Origin: Panopea generosa
Taxonomy: Eukaryota > Mollusca > Bivalvia > Adapedonta > Hiatellidae
Length of the DNA stretch: 64,000 nucleotides
Direction: 5' to 3'
Assembly (NCBI GenBank): GCA_029582155.1
Contig: CM055901.1
Span: 50,721,206-50,785,205 of the forward strand
The position numbers and the translations under genes were made by a program. Within the stretch, counting starts at the first letter, position 1, and each line of letters begins with the position of its first letter. This document shows, piece after piece, positions 47,040-59,000 of this stretch. The notes below the pieces were generated by a model that saw only the letters and a program-made list of their open reading frames with translations, was not told the DNA's origin and searched no databases.

Positions 47040-47890
47040 ATCGCAGCTTCCATCCGTCCTTCTGTCAGGTATTTCGTTTCCTGTCTGTATTTTTGTCATG
47101 CAAAGATGGATTTTGTTGATACAAATTATCAACATAACATGACGACATGTCGTGAGTAAGACCCTCACCGTACCTCAAAGGTCACAATTTGAGTTTACTT
47201 GAATACACTTTGAGTTTATGTGAGATTTCATGTCCGTCCTGTAACTTTGTCATGCATAGATGGATTTTATAAATACTTGCTACAAATGATCAACATAACA
47301 TGATGACGTGTCGCGAGTAAGACCCACACCTGTACCTCAACGGTCAAGGTTACAATCTGAGTTTGTAACACTTTGAGTCTGTGAGATTTTGTGTCCAGTC
47401 TGTAACTTTGTCATGCATAGATGGATTTTAATGATACTTGATACAATTGATCAACATAACATGACATGACGATGTGTCGTGAGTAAGACTCACACCTGTA
47501 CCTCAAAGGTCAAGGTCACAGTTTGAGTTTGAAAACACTTTGAGTCTGTGTGAGATTTCGTGTCTGGCTTGCAACTTTGTCATGCATATATAGATTTTTA
47601 TAAAAACTTGTTCTAAATGATCAACATAACATGACAACGTGTTTGAGATTTCAAGTTCGTCCTTTAACTTTATCATACATGGATGGATTTCAAAAACACT
47701 TGGCTCAATTTATCAACAATTGATCTGTAACTTTGTCTTACATTTAGGGATTTTAAAATAGCTTGACACAAGTGATCAGCATTTCATGATGATTTTTCAG
47801 TAGCATTTTACTGTTGAAATACCCAGACCATTACATCAGATGTCAAGGTCAAGGTTACACAAAGGTCAAGATCACGCTTTAATGTAAAAA
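47040..47890. repeat. 154-170 bp tandem repeat, about 5 copies
   Basis: Units share GTCATGCATAGATGGATTTT, GATCAACATAACATGACGAC, GTCGTGAGTAAGACCC, CACCTGTACCTCAAAGGTCA and GAGTCTGTGAGATTTCGTGT. Unit starts near 47095, 47249, 47410 and 47579 give spacings of 154, 161 and 169. Copies decay toward the right end. The unit itself looks like part of a dispersed bivalve repeat that has expanded in tandem. Confidence 0.82.
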
Positions 47891-48021
47891 AACAAGAAAT
47901 TGCATGTCTAGTCTGAAACATCAGTCCATTACTCTTTATATTCATGAATACATCACTATCTATTATAACATAATTATATTGTTATTTTTCAATGACCATT
48001 TGGGGGGCAAGCGACACTTAC

Positions 48022-48079
48022 CAGTGACATTTCTGGTTTTAACCATTTTTGCAGACCAGCCACCAGCAGACGACTCCAT
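48022..48079 (-). other. Weak candidate upstream exon
   Basis: A minus-strand ATG opens the frame MESSAGGWSAKMVKTRNVT and is followed by a consensus donor GTAAGTG. It would leave one base for the next exon, whereas the 38-kb exon needs two, so a direct join is out of frame and quickly meets a stop. It could be a non-coding or unrelated exon. No acceptor is evident upstream. Confidence 0.12.
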
Positions 48080-48179
48080 GTGTATATTTTCACCAGATAA
48101 CGATTTATATATATGAACATGATTCCAGTGGATCAAAATTGGGTCATTATACACACAACTTATATTCAAATCAATAACA

Positions 48180-49919
48180 GAAAGTATGATTTATAAATCT
48201 ATAAAGCCGTAGTATTCATTCTGAGGTTTTTGTGCAATTTTGTTTCTTTCAGTTCAATATGTGCATTAAAAAAGTATATAAATTTACACTTTTCCAGCTT
48301 TGTTTAATAAGAAACAAACTATGAAAAGTTACACAAACTAAAACAAAATATTGTTTGACCTTTATCTACCTTACAGATAATATTGCCCCTACTCTAATAA
48401 TTTTATTGCATTTTCACAAAAAATAATTACATAAATGTATTTTTATTGTTTGTCACTGCCAATTGTTGAATTATATCCGATGTTTCTGTTTCTGCAAGTT
48501 CGAATCCCACAACAAGAATTATATTTTTTGTTCCTTTCCCTGACAACACTATCTTTCTTCCTACAGTGCTCCATATAAAACAGTTTCTCATATTCATGAA
48601 AGTACATTCAAAGAAAAAAAATCCATGGAAGGCGATGAAAATTCACAAAAATGTTTGTCATTCATAAATATGTTGTTCATTTCTCTATGAAATAAACATC
48701 TTTTGTTACAGGTTATGCTGCTTTAAAGAGATAATGTGCCAGGAAAGGGTAATATTTGTAAAATTTTAGACATTGTCTCCGATAACAAAACGTCAAATAT
48801 AATATAATAATTTACATACCCAAGATGAAAATGAAGGTAGGTAAAGAACAAACAAATAATAAAAGTTTGAAGGCTTGTCATTCATAGAGAATCCCAAATG
48901 AAAGAAGTGAAACCTACATTTTACTGTTTGTCAACCTCTGCACTATAAAAATATGATGAGAAAAGTAGGGGTCATGTGTCATATAAGAGATTTTTTTTCT
49001 GCTCAGTGTGTACACTGGTGACAAAGTGAAAGTAGACTTCCGAAATCATGTATTCATACCCCAATTTCCAAGCATCAATTTTTTTTTCTAAATTCACAAT
49101 TCAAACATGACAATGCTATCAAAATGTTCAAAATACATCAATAATGCCATTCAAATAAAAAAATGAGCATTCAAATAAGGAAAATGCATTTTTAATGCAT
49201 TATTTATAACCGCCATCATGCGACTACCCCACGGAAGCACTTCCTTTTTGCAATGGTAGTACTATGCCTTAAATGAGTTTTGTAAGTGTAAGGTGATATG
49301 CCTCTCATAGAGTTGTGAACATTATACTCTTGGTTTCTTTTCTACAATTTATCTTCCTACTTATACTTTATTTGCACATATTCTAAATTTGTATACTATG
49401 CATGAAAAAAAATCTACATAAAATCAAGTTATTTTGAATGTTTTTGTGGACATAAAACTTTAAAAATTCATTTCCGCAACAAAAATGTTGAGAATCATAG
49501 CCATTTACCACCATTTAAAGATTACAACACATCAATAAAAAGACACGCCACATATTTTCTTTATATAAAAACAGAAATAATCTTATAATTAATACAATAT
49601 GGTTTCTGTACTTCATCACAGTTTAAATAAAATCAAGGACATATTTCTGCTGGGGTCCATCTAACGTCAGTGCTCCAGATAAGCATTTTTGGGGATATTT
49701 AAGCATTGAAATTGCTGAGTAAAACATTGAAATCTAAATAAAGGGGTAAGCATTGGTTATTTTCAATTTCAATGTTGTTTAGTTTGTTTTAAATAGCAAT
49801 TTGATGAGAATGTTCATTTTTTACCCATAACATTTTGAAAATAAGCATTGCATACTTATTTAAGGTGTAAAATATTCATTTGAAGAAAAGTCTATCTGGT
49901 GCACTGTAATATGGTTATT
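48180..49919. other. Gene-free stretch
   Basis: AT-rich sequence with no recognisable element or open frame of interest. A short GC-richer patch near 49210-49250 (CCATCATGCGACTACCCCAC then GGAAGCACTTCC) stands out slightly but has no interpretable features. Confidence 0.45.
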
Positions 49920-50115
49920 AGGCCATTATAAATTAACTGCTAGATCATCATCCAAATTTATCTTAAAAACGGAGTGCAGGAGGATTTTATTTTTTATTTT
50001 TTAAATTTTTTACATTTTTTAATTAAAAAAAAATATTACCAAAAAAAATGTAATAATAATTGTTTTTTTCCGAAAATAAAAAGGGTCAGTGCAGCATAAA
50101 AATAAAGGGCAGGGC
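49920..50115. mobile_element. Decayed copy of the TA-flanked AT-rich MITE
   Basis: It starts TAGGCCATTATAAATTAACT then GCTAGATCATCATCC, matching the terminal repeat of 43714-43883, and has the same poly-A/poly-T interior. The right terminal repeat is only weakly recognisable (GGCATCATTCAATATCTGGC). Confidence 0.5.
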
Positions 50116-50353
50116 ATCATTCAATATCTGGCAACAAAGCTGTACAGCACCTAAAATAATTGAAAAAAAAAGCTGTGCAGTAGATGCATTAAAAGTGATC
50201 ACCAATGTTTAAGTAAACATACATGTACCTAATAAAAATCAGATTTCAGAAATGCATTTTAAATTATGCAAATAATCAAAGTTTCTGTTCTTAACATGTG
50301 ACATGTTTTTCCCTCCCAGGACAAAACTGCCTATAAATTTTTAAGTAGATTTA

Positions 50354-51045
50354 CAGTCAAAATGGCCCCAAACTAAAATGGCCCCAGTCAAAAGGGTCAC
50401 ATTATAATTTTTTTAGATGTGTTTTTTAATTGGTTCAAATAAAAAAAGGAAGAATAAGGTATATTTGATGATTAACTTCAATCAGGGTGTGAATATGGTC
50501 GAAAACAAGTATTTTAATTAATGTTATTGATTACTTTAATTAGTACATTTTTTCACTTGATTTAAGTCGGGTACTAGTTTGATCAGTATAGACAATTACA
50601 ATCAGTGGAAGTGAATCCATAATTTGTAAATCAATGTATCAACTGATATATAATACACTATAGTATATGTGCAAAATGGTTATGGGATATATACTGGTCA
50701 TACCTAATACCGTGAGTCTTAAACATTTTCAACCATGTAAAGAATGGCATCAATACTAAACAGTAGTAAGGTTATTTAAGTGTGCCGAATAAAAAACAGT
50801 TGCTGATACGAAATGCAAACAAATGCCGACGCTAACACAAATTGGAGCTTTGCGCATGTCTTCCCAGATTGTTATTATACAGGCATTCGCGGTAATAGGT
50901 GTATCGCGGTATTAGGTTTACAAGGGATATATACATTGACAAAATGAAACACATATCGTAAAGAAATTATCTTGGGGCCATTTTGACTAAAGTTTATTGG
51001 GCCATTTGAGTCTAGGGCCGTATTAGTTTTGGGCCATTTTGACTG
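50354..51045. mobile_element. 692-bp element with ~30-bp terminal inverted repeats
   Basis: The left end CAGTCAAAATGGCCCCAAAC then TAAAATGGCCCC and the reverse complement of the right end, CAGTCAAAATGGCCCAAAAC then TAATACGGCCC, are inverted copies; the first 15 bases are identical. Inside the right end GGGCCATTTTGACT recurs near 50975. No transposase frame is present. No clear target duplication is visible at the ends. Confidence 0.72.
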
Positions 51046-51479
51046 CACTCCACATTGAATCACACATATGATCAACACTCCTATTATGGTAGGAACTCTT
51101 TAACTGATGAATGAAATGAAATATAACATCGGTTTCCAGGCCCTTTAATTGGTATTTGAGACAATTTTGTCAAATATACCAATATCAATAAAACCAAGAG
51201 GCTTATTTGAAACATTCTTAAATTTCTTAAAGCTGCCAATATTGTAAACAACACCCCACCCACCTTACCGGACTTTATAGCGTGGTTAGCAACACACAAT
51301 TTAGTTAACAAAGATAGCCTATAACAGTATGACGATGCTTGTCGCTGATATCAACATAAAAGTAGATTTACCTTTATCCTCAACTGTCTTCAAAAAACTT
51401 AAATAATTTGTTATATCCGTAGAAATTATAAATAAATGTAATGTTATCAACACATTCTTATTCTCAGATGTCAACTTCC

Positions 51480-51800
51480 GTTATACCGGAGGGAGAATGA
51501 AAACGAGGCTCGCACCTCAAAATATAGACTGGTTCTTGACAGGTAGTCTAGCTGTGATAACGATCTGACTGGGCTCATCGCACATTAGCACGCCAATCAT
51601 GAAACATCGGGTATTTCCGTATCCTCCGTAAAATTCGTAGCATAAAGGCCGAGGTGATCAGATTGATTAGCACGCATTAAATTTAGGGAGCCGGGCAGTA
51701 AAGAGTTGGAGAACGGACCCAGTTTTCCCGATTGGTAGTAATGTTTGTTTAGTAAGTTGCTTTCAGGGGAAAATTTGAATGACGTCACAGGTTTATATGC
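51480..51800. promoter_or_regulatory. GC/CpG-richer patch, possible promoter region
   Basis: The patch contains many CpG (CTTCCGTTATACCGGAGG, GAAAACGAGGCTCGCACC, AGCACGCCAATCATG, ACCGTATCCTCCG-like) in otherwise CpG-poor DNA. CTTCCG/CGGAAG motifs resemble ETS-type sites of housekeeping promoters. It lies 13.4 kb upstream of the first recognised exon. A minus-strand 104-codon frame (51597-51911) crosses it but has no homology I recognise. Function is inferred only. Confidence 0.2.
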
Positions 51801-52169
51801 TATGAACTGTGGGACAGGCACAGAATACCCCGCATTTTCTGTTTTTTTTGTGGATTTTTTTAGACGAAAGACTAATGTGAAATGGAGTGTAAATTGCGAA
51901 ATTAAGTGCAATGGAGCGTAAATGGCAAAATGGAGATGTAAAATTGCTATTTTGCTTTTGTTTCTTAAATTAATAAATTAAATACGTAAACAATTGCTTT
52001 TATTGCAGTATGAAGATATGTTTGATATGTCAAGTTAAAAATAAAGTAAAACTTATTCATTAATTTCCACACATTGGTATTATAGTATTACCAAGGAATT
52101 ATATTTACAAGTCCTTGAGAATTACCATTATACCCATTAAAATCAAGATAGTATATATGTATCAGAATC

Positions 52170-53740
52170 GCACCTATCCTAACTGCCATCTATAAATCAT
52201 CCCTAGAAACAAGAATTGTCCCACAAGACTGGCGCTCAGCAATAGTCGCTCCAATATACAAAAAGGCCCTAAATGTAAACCCTGTAATTATAGAGCAATA
52301 TCACTCACATGCATTGCATCTAAACTATAGGAACATAAACTAGTACCAAATTTCATGACCCATTTCGACAACATTTTTTAACAATCTTCTCAGTCCTTTC
52401 AACATGGTTTTCGATTCAAACATAGCTGTGAATCCCAACTTAAATAGGCTTTACTCAAGAAATCTTTGATAATTTGGAGTCTGGAAAACAAACTGATCTT
52501 ATAGTAATGGAATTTAGTAAAGCATTTGATAAAGTTGATCATAATCTCCTAACCTACAAACTTTTAAATCTAGGAATCAACACTAAATCAGTCTCATAGA
52601 TAAGTTCATTTTTATAGAACAGAACTCAAACAGTAGTTGTAGAGGGTCACATGTCAGAGTCCGCCCTAATAAAGTCCGGTGTACCCCAAAGTTTGGTCAT
52701 TGGTTGCTGCCTCTTTTTGGCCTACATAAACGACTTGCCAGACCCACTCAAAAGTCGAGAACGCCTCTTTGCGGAGGACACCATAGTGTACCTTACAATA
52801 AATACAATGTCTGATCCCCAAATTCTCCAAAATGATCTTAACATCCTAGGAAATTGGGAAGAAAACTGGTCTATAGAATTTTATGCAGATAAAAGTGAAG
52901 TCATAAGAATAACAGAAAAGAAAAATACCGTCATATTCCCCTATAAATTACACAATACAGAACTTGACTTAAAACAACCAAAAATGCAAAATACCAAGAT
53001 GTCACACTCAGCCACGATTTTAATCTCTCAACCCACATCATTCATTAAACGTAATATATAAACGATTAATAAAAAAAATAAAGGAAACAGCATACAACAC
53101 CTATGTTAGACCACACATAGAATACTGTTCGTTCTGGCATCCCTGGCAAATGACACAAACATACAAAGTAGAAAGAATACAGAGGGCAGCAGCTAGATAT
53201 GTACTCAATAATTACGACTTCACAAGCAGTGTCACTCAAATGTATCAAATCATAAACTGGCAAACCCTCCATCAAGGAAGAATGAATTCATCACGAATCC
53301 TACTTTTTAAAATAAAAAACAACCTAGTTGCTGTAGACTACCACCAATTAATCCCAATAAAAAATCTAAATTTTCATGTACCTTTTTCTCGGACCCTATA
53401 TCATCAGAACTTGTTCTTCCCTAGAATAATTAGATTTTGGAATAGCCTACCAAGTTGTGTTAAAGCCAGTATCAGCCTAATCAGTTTATGGTTGGCATGG
53501 CCATAGTAAAATTCTAAACAAGTCTTGTTTTTAACACTAGAAATGTAGTTATTTTTAAGTGAAAGTTTATGTATAACTTTGTTGTTTTTAAATTTCATAT
53601 ATCATATTTCATTTTTTACTATTTCTTTTGCTGTTCTCCAAAAGCGCTTCCCAGTAATAATCAGAAATTGATTGTTGGGAGTAATATGTAGATGCAGATG
53701 TAGAATATTATTCAACCGAAAAAAAAAGAAAAGAAAAAAT
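52170..53740 (+). mobile_element. Decayed LINE (Jockey-like) reverse transcriptase remnant
   Basis: Broken frames spell reverse-transcriptase landmarks in order: FQHGFRFKHSCESQL (about 52398-52442), FSKAFDKVDHNLL (52509-52547), SGVPQSLVIGCCLFLAYIND (52675-52734) and LFAEDTIVYL (52765-52794). The C-terminal part has RIQRAAARYVLNNYDF (53174-53221) and FFPRIIRFWNSLPS (53416-53457), a tail typical of Jockey/CR1-related LINEs. The catalytic Phe-Ala-Asp-Asp is Phe-Ala-Glu-Asp here, and stops and frameshifts interrupt the frame, so it is inactive. The 5' end is missing. A GATGCAGATGTAGAA stretch and an A-rich tract near 53690-53740 mark the 3' end. Confidence 0.88.
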
Positions 53741-54004
53741 AGTTACTTAAAAAAATGTATGCAATACTGAAATTAAACTTGAAATAAATAAAAAAGCTAC
53801 CTATGCATGTCTTAATAATTTACTAGTAAGTGTGACTAGCGTCACTAAGACACATATACCATAGGCGTAGGTGCTGGGGGTGTGCACCAAATGTACTGGT
53901 TTGGCAGAGGCCTTGCTATTAAATCTATGGTTTGCATTGTAGCTAGGCGTGCTCGCCGTAGTCTCGTCTGTACATTTATGTCTGGTCATTCACAAATAAG
54001 TATC

Positions 54005-54038
<34 letters not shown>

Positions 54039-54042
54039 TATC
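54005..54042. repeat. (TA)n microsatellite
   Basis: About 13 TA units, then CACATATATATC. The short frames through it code only for Tyr-Ile runs and have no meaning. Confidence 0.95.
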
Positions 54043-54940
54043 ACAGAACTTATCTGCCATAAATGTAAGGTCTCGATATATAATACTAAAAAAGAGAGAC
54101 AACTCTAACCAGTCCATGTTGTAGTACGTTTAAGAGTTCTATTTCCTGTTTCATGTACTAGAATTTAAGTTAATTTTAACAGAGAATCATTCTTTTTATT
54201 TTTCGTTTTACTGTTCCAGTACAAGATACATTGATGAAATAAAATAACCCACCTAAGGTACATGGAAACACTATTTCTACTATTATAAAAATGTGTCTTA
54301 GAGACCATGATAGAGTTATCACGTGGGTAAGACGGAGACGTATTGCTAAACATGTGAATCAGGTGTTTTACCAGCAAAGGTTACTGAAATCTGAGACTTT
54401 TAAAGAAGTTCTACAGTCCTAATTATTAATGAATCTGTCAACTTTGTTTTTAGTTATTTGTAATCTGATCTTCAACTGTTTTGATATGTCACTGAGTATT
54501 GTACCTAAATGAGGATTCACAAACCAAATGACATCGTATTAAAGAATGCCGTAACATTTACAAATATGGAAATTGCAACTGTCTTGCGCAATGGAGTTTG
54601 TCCAAATGCACAATGGAATAGAAAGTGCGTAATGTAAATTTGTCAACAGCCATTGATAAGTAAATATTTGTCTTTTAAAGTGTTTGTTATTTGCAACAAA
54701 TACAGTTCAGACTTTGTGTAATAATTATTTGTAATATTTCCTTTAGGAAAGAAATATTAAATCAACAAACTTTCATTTGGCGAAGACATGTTGATAAGCT
54801 GATTGGATTATAACACCGTTTAAATTACTACTTACTCAACAAAAATAATCATAGAATTAAGTCAGCAATCGTTTATGTTTTGTATTGGCCATATAAACAT
54901 GTTTTGCTAAATTATTCAAAACCATGCTTGCTCGCTTGTA
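54043..54940. other. Gene-free stretch
   Basis: AT-rich sequence between the microsatellite and the first satellite array. No exon, SINE or MITE could be supported; the minus-strand 70-codon frame at 54165-54377 has no recognisable features. Confidence 0.45.
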
Positions 54941-55940
54941 AATAAATATCTACATATCTGTTAAGTCATCTTTAGTAATACTTCGGTAAGCACTTTAAAA
55001 TCCACATATCTGTTTAATCATATTTAGTAATACTTAGGTAAGCACTTAATTATCTACATATCTGTTTAGTCATCTTTAGTAATACTTAGGTAAGCAGTTA
55101 ATTATCTACATATCTGTTAAATCATCTTTAGTAATACTTAGGTAAGCACTTAACTATCTACATATCTGTTTAGTCATCTTTAGCAATACATAGGTAAGCT
55201 CTTAATTATCTACATATCTGTTAAGTCATCTTTAGTAATACTTAGATAAGCAGTTAATTATCTACATATCTGTTAAGTCATCTTTAGTAATACTTAGGTA
55301 AGCTACTTAAATATCTACATATCTGTTTAGTCAATCTTTAGTAATACTTAGGTAAGTCTTAATATCTACATATCTGTTTAGACATCTTTAGTAATACTTA
55401 GGTAAGTACTTAAATATCTACATATCTGTTTAGTCATCTTTAGTAATACTAAGGTAAGCATTTAAATATCTACATATCTGTTTAGTCATCTTTAGTAATA
55501 CTTAGGTAAGCACTTAAATATCTACATATCTGTTTAGTCATCTTTAGTAATACTTAGGTAAGCTCTTAATTATCTACATATCTGTTTAGTCATCTTTAGT
55601 AATACTTATGTAAGCACTTAAATATCTACATATCTGTTTAGTCACCTTTAGTAATACTTATGTAAGCACTTAAATATCTACATATCTGTTTAGTCACCTT
55701 TAGTAATACTTAGGTAAGCACTTAAATATCTACATATCTGTTTAGTCATCTTTAGTAATACTTAGGTAATCTCTTAATTATCTACATATCTGTTTAGTCA
55801 TCTTAAGTAATACTTAGGTAAAACACTTAAATAATTACATATCTGTTTAGTCATGTTTAGTAATACTTAGGTAAGCACTTAATTATCTACATATCTCTTT
55901 AGTCATCTTTAGTAATACTTAGGTAAGCACTTAAATATCC
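54941..55940. repeat. 52-bp minisatellite array, about 19 copies
   Basis: The unit reads TTAAATATCTACATATCTGT then TTAGTCATCTTTAGTAATAC then TTAGGTAAGCAC, 52 bp (copies at 55501 and 55553). It ends about 60 bp before the 87-bp satellite starts, and the two units are unrelated. On the plus strand each copy contains TTAGGTAAGCA, close to an ideal 5' splice site. Confidence 0.94.
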
Positions 55941-56002
55941 ATAAAAAAAGACATGATAAACAAACTGATACTCGTCTTCTATCACAACTAAAGGTACAAA
56001 GT

Positions 56003-59000
56003 ACATTTCATACTAATCTATCAATGTTTCTGTGTTTCCCCATTGTCAGTATTCTATCACTTCTGTGCAGTATTCTCAGTTTGTTCTGTATGGTACATAC
56101 TAATCTATCAATGTTTCTATGTTTCCACATTGTCAGTATTCTATAACTTCTGTACAGTATTCTAAGTTTGTTCTGTATGGTACATACTAATCTATCAATG
56201 TTTCTATGTTTTCCCATTGACAGTATTTTATCACTTCTGTATAGTATTCCAAGTTTGTTCTGTATGGTACATACTAATCTATCAATGTTTCTTTGTTTCC
56301 CCATTGTCAGTATTTTATCACTTCTGTACAGTATTCCAAGTTTGTTCTATATGGTACGTACTAATATATCAATGTTTCCATGTTTCCCCCATTGTCATGA
56401 TACATACTAATCTATCAATGTTTCCCCATTGTCAGTATTTTATCACTTCTGTACAGTATTCCAAGTTTGTTCTGTATGATACGTACTAATCTATCAATGT
56501 TTTTTTGTTTCCCCATTGTCAGTATTTTATCACTTCTGTACAGTATTCAAAGTTTGTTCTGTATGGTAAGTACCAATCTATCAATATTTCTATGTTTTCC
56601 CATTGCCAGTATTTTATCACTTCTGTATAGTATTCTAAGTTTGTTCTGTATGGTACGTACTACTCTATCAATGTTTCTTTGTTTCCCCATTGTCAGTATT
56701 TTATCACTTCTGTACAGTATTCCAAGTTTGTTCTGTATGGTACTTACTAATCTATCAATGTTTCCATGTTTCCCCATTGTCAGTATTTTATCACTTCTGT
56801 CCAGTATTCCAAGTTTGTTCTGTATGGTACATACTAATCTATCAATGTTTCTATGTTTTCCCATTGCCAGTATTTTATCACTTCTGTACAGTATTCCAAG
56901 TTTGTTCTGTGTGGTACGTACTAATCTATCAATGTTTCTATGTTTCTCCATTGTCAGTATTTTATCACTTCTGTACAGTATTCAAAGTTTGTTCTGTATG
57001 GTACGTACTAATCTATCAATGTTTCTTTGTTTTCCCATTGTCAGTATTTTATCACTCCTGTACAGTATTCCAAGTTTGTTCTGTATGGTACGAACTAATC
57101 TATCAGTATTTCTATGTTTCCCCATTGCCAGTATTTTATCACTTCTGTACAGTATTCCAAGTTTGTTCTGTGTGGTACGTACTAATCTATCAATATTTCT
57201 ATGTTTTCCCATTGCCAGTATTCTATCACTTCTGTACAGTATTCCAAGTTTGTTCTGTATGGTACGAACAAATCTATCAATATTTCTATGTTTCCCCATT
57301 GTCATTATTTTATCACTTCTGTACAGTATTCCAAGTTTGTTCTGTATGGTAGGAACTAATCTATCAATAATTCTATGTTTCCCCATTTTCAGTATTTTAT
57401 CACTTCTGTACAGTATTCCAAGTTTGTTCTGTATGGTACGTACTAACCTATCAATGTTTCTATGTTCCCCATTGTTAGTATTTTATCACTTCTGAATAGT
57501 ATTCCAAGTTTGTTCTGTATGGTACGTATTTATATATAAATGTTTCCATGTTTCCCAATTGTCAGTATTTTATCACTTCTGTGCAGTATTCAAAGTTTGT
57601 TCTGAATGGTACGTACTAATCTATCAATGTTTCTATGTTTCCCCATTGTCAGTATTTTATCACTTCTGTACAGTATTCCAAGTTTGTTCTGTATGGTACG
57701 TACTAATCTATCAATATTTCTATGTGGCCCCATTGTCAGTATTTTATCACTTCTGTACAGTATTCCATGTTTATTCTGTACGATACATACTAATCTATCA
57801 CTGTTTTTTGTTTCCCCATTGTCAGTATTTTATCACTTCTGTACAGTATTCCAAGTTTGTTCTCTATGGTACGTACTAATCTTTCAATATTTCTATGTGG
57901 CCCCATTGTCAGTATTTTATCACTTCTGTACAGTATTCCATGTTTATTCTGTACGATACATACTAATCTATCACTGTTTTTTGTTTCCCAATTGTCAGTA
58001 TTTTATCACTTCTGCACAGTATTCCAAGTTTGTTCTGTATGGTACGTACTGATCTATCAGTGTTTCTATATTTTCCCATTGCCAGTATTTTATCACTTCT
58101 GTACAGAATTCCAAGTTTGTTCTGTATGGTACATACTAATCTATCAATGTTTCCCATTGCCAGTATTTTATCACTTCTGTACAGTATTCCAAGTTTGTTC
58201 TGTATGGTACGTACTGATCTATCAATGTTTCTATATTTTCCCATTGCCAGTATTTTATCACTTCTGTACAGTATTCCAAGTTTGTTCTGTATGATACATA
58301 CTAATCTATCAATGTTTCTATGTTTTCCCATTGCCAGTATTTTATCACTTCTGTACAGTATTCCAAGTTTGTTCTGTATGGTACGTACTAATCTATCAAT
58401 GTTTCTATGTTTCTCCATTGCCAGTATTTTATCACTGTACAGTGTTCCAAGTTTGTTCTGTATGATACATACTAATCTATCAATATTTCTATGTTTCCCC
58501 ATTGTCAGTATTTTATCACTTCTGTACAGTATTCCAAGTTTGTTCTGTATGGTACGTACTAATCTATCAATATTTCTATGTTTCCCCATTGTCAGTATTT
58601 TATCACTCCTGTACAGTATTCCAAGTTTGTTCTGTATGATACGTACTAATCTATCAATATTTCTATGTTTCCCCATTGTCAGTATTTTATCACTTCTGTA
58701 CAGTATTCCAAGTTTGTTCTGTATGGTATGTACTAATCTATCAGTATTTCTATGTTTCCCCATTGCCAGTATTTTATCACTTCTGTACAGTATTCCAAGT
58801 TTGTTCTGTATGGTACGTACTAATCTATCAATATTTCTATGTTTTCCCATTGCCAGTATTCTATCACTTCTGTACAGTATTCCAAGTTTGTTCTGTATGG
58901 TACGAACTAATCTATCAGTATTTCCATGTTTCCCCATTGTCAGTATTTATCACTTCTGTACAGTATTCCAAGTTTGTTCTGTATGGTACATACTAATCTA

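Noticed and set aside
48022-48079. Upstream coding exon of the CSPP1-like gene
   Set aside because: Good donor and ATG, but joining to 38078 is out of frame and there is no acceptor; kept only as a weak candidate.
57963-58937. 324-codon minus-strand open frame with basic repeats (GKHRNIDRLVRTIQNKLG)
   Set aside because: Same satellite artefact; the period of 87 keeps any stop-free phase open. No start, end or splice context.
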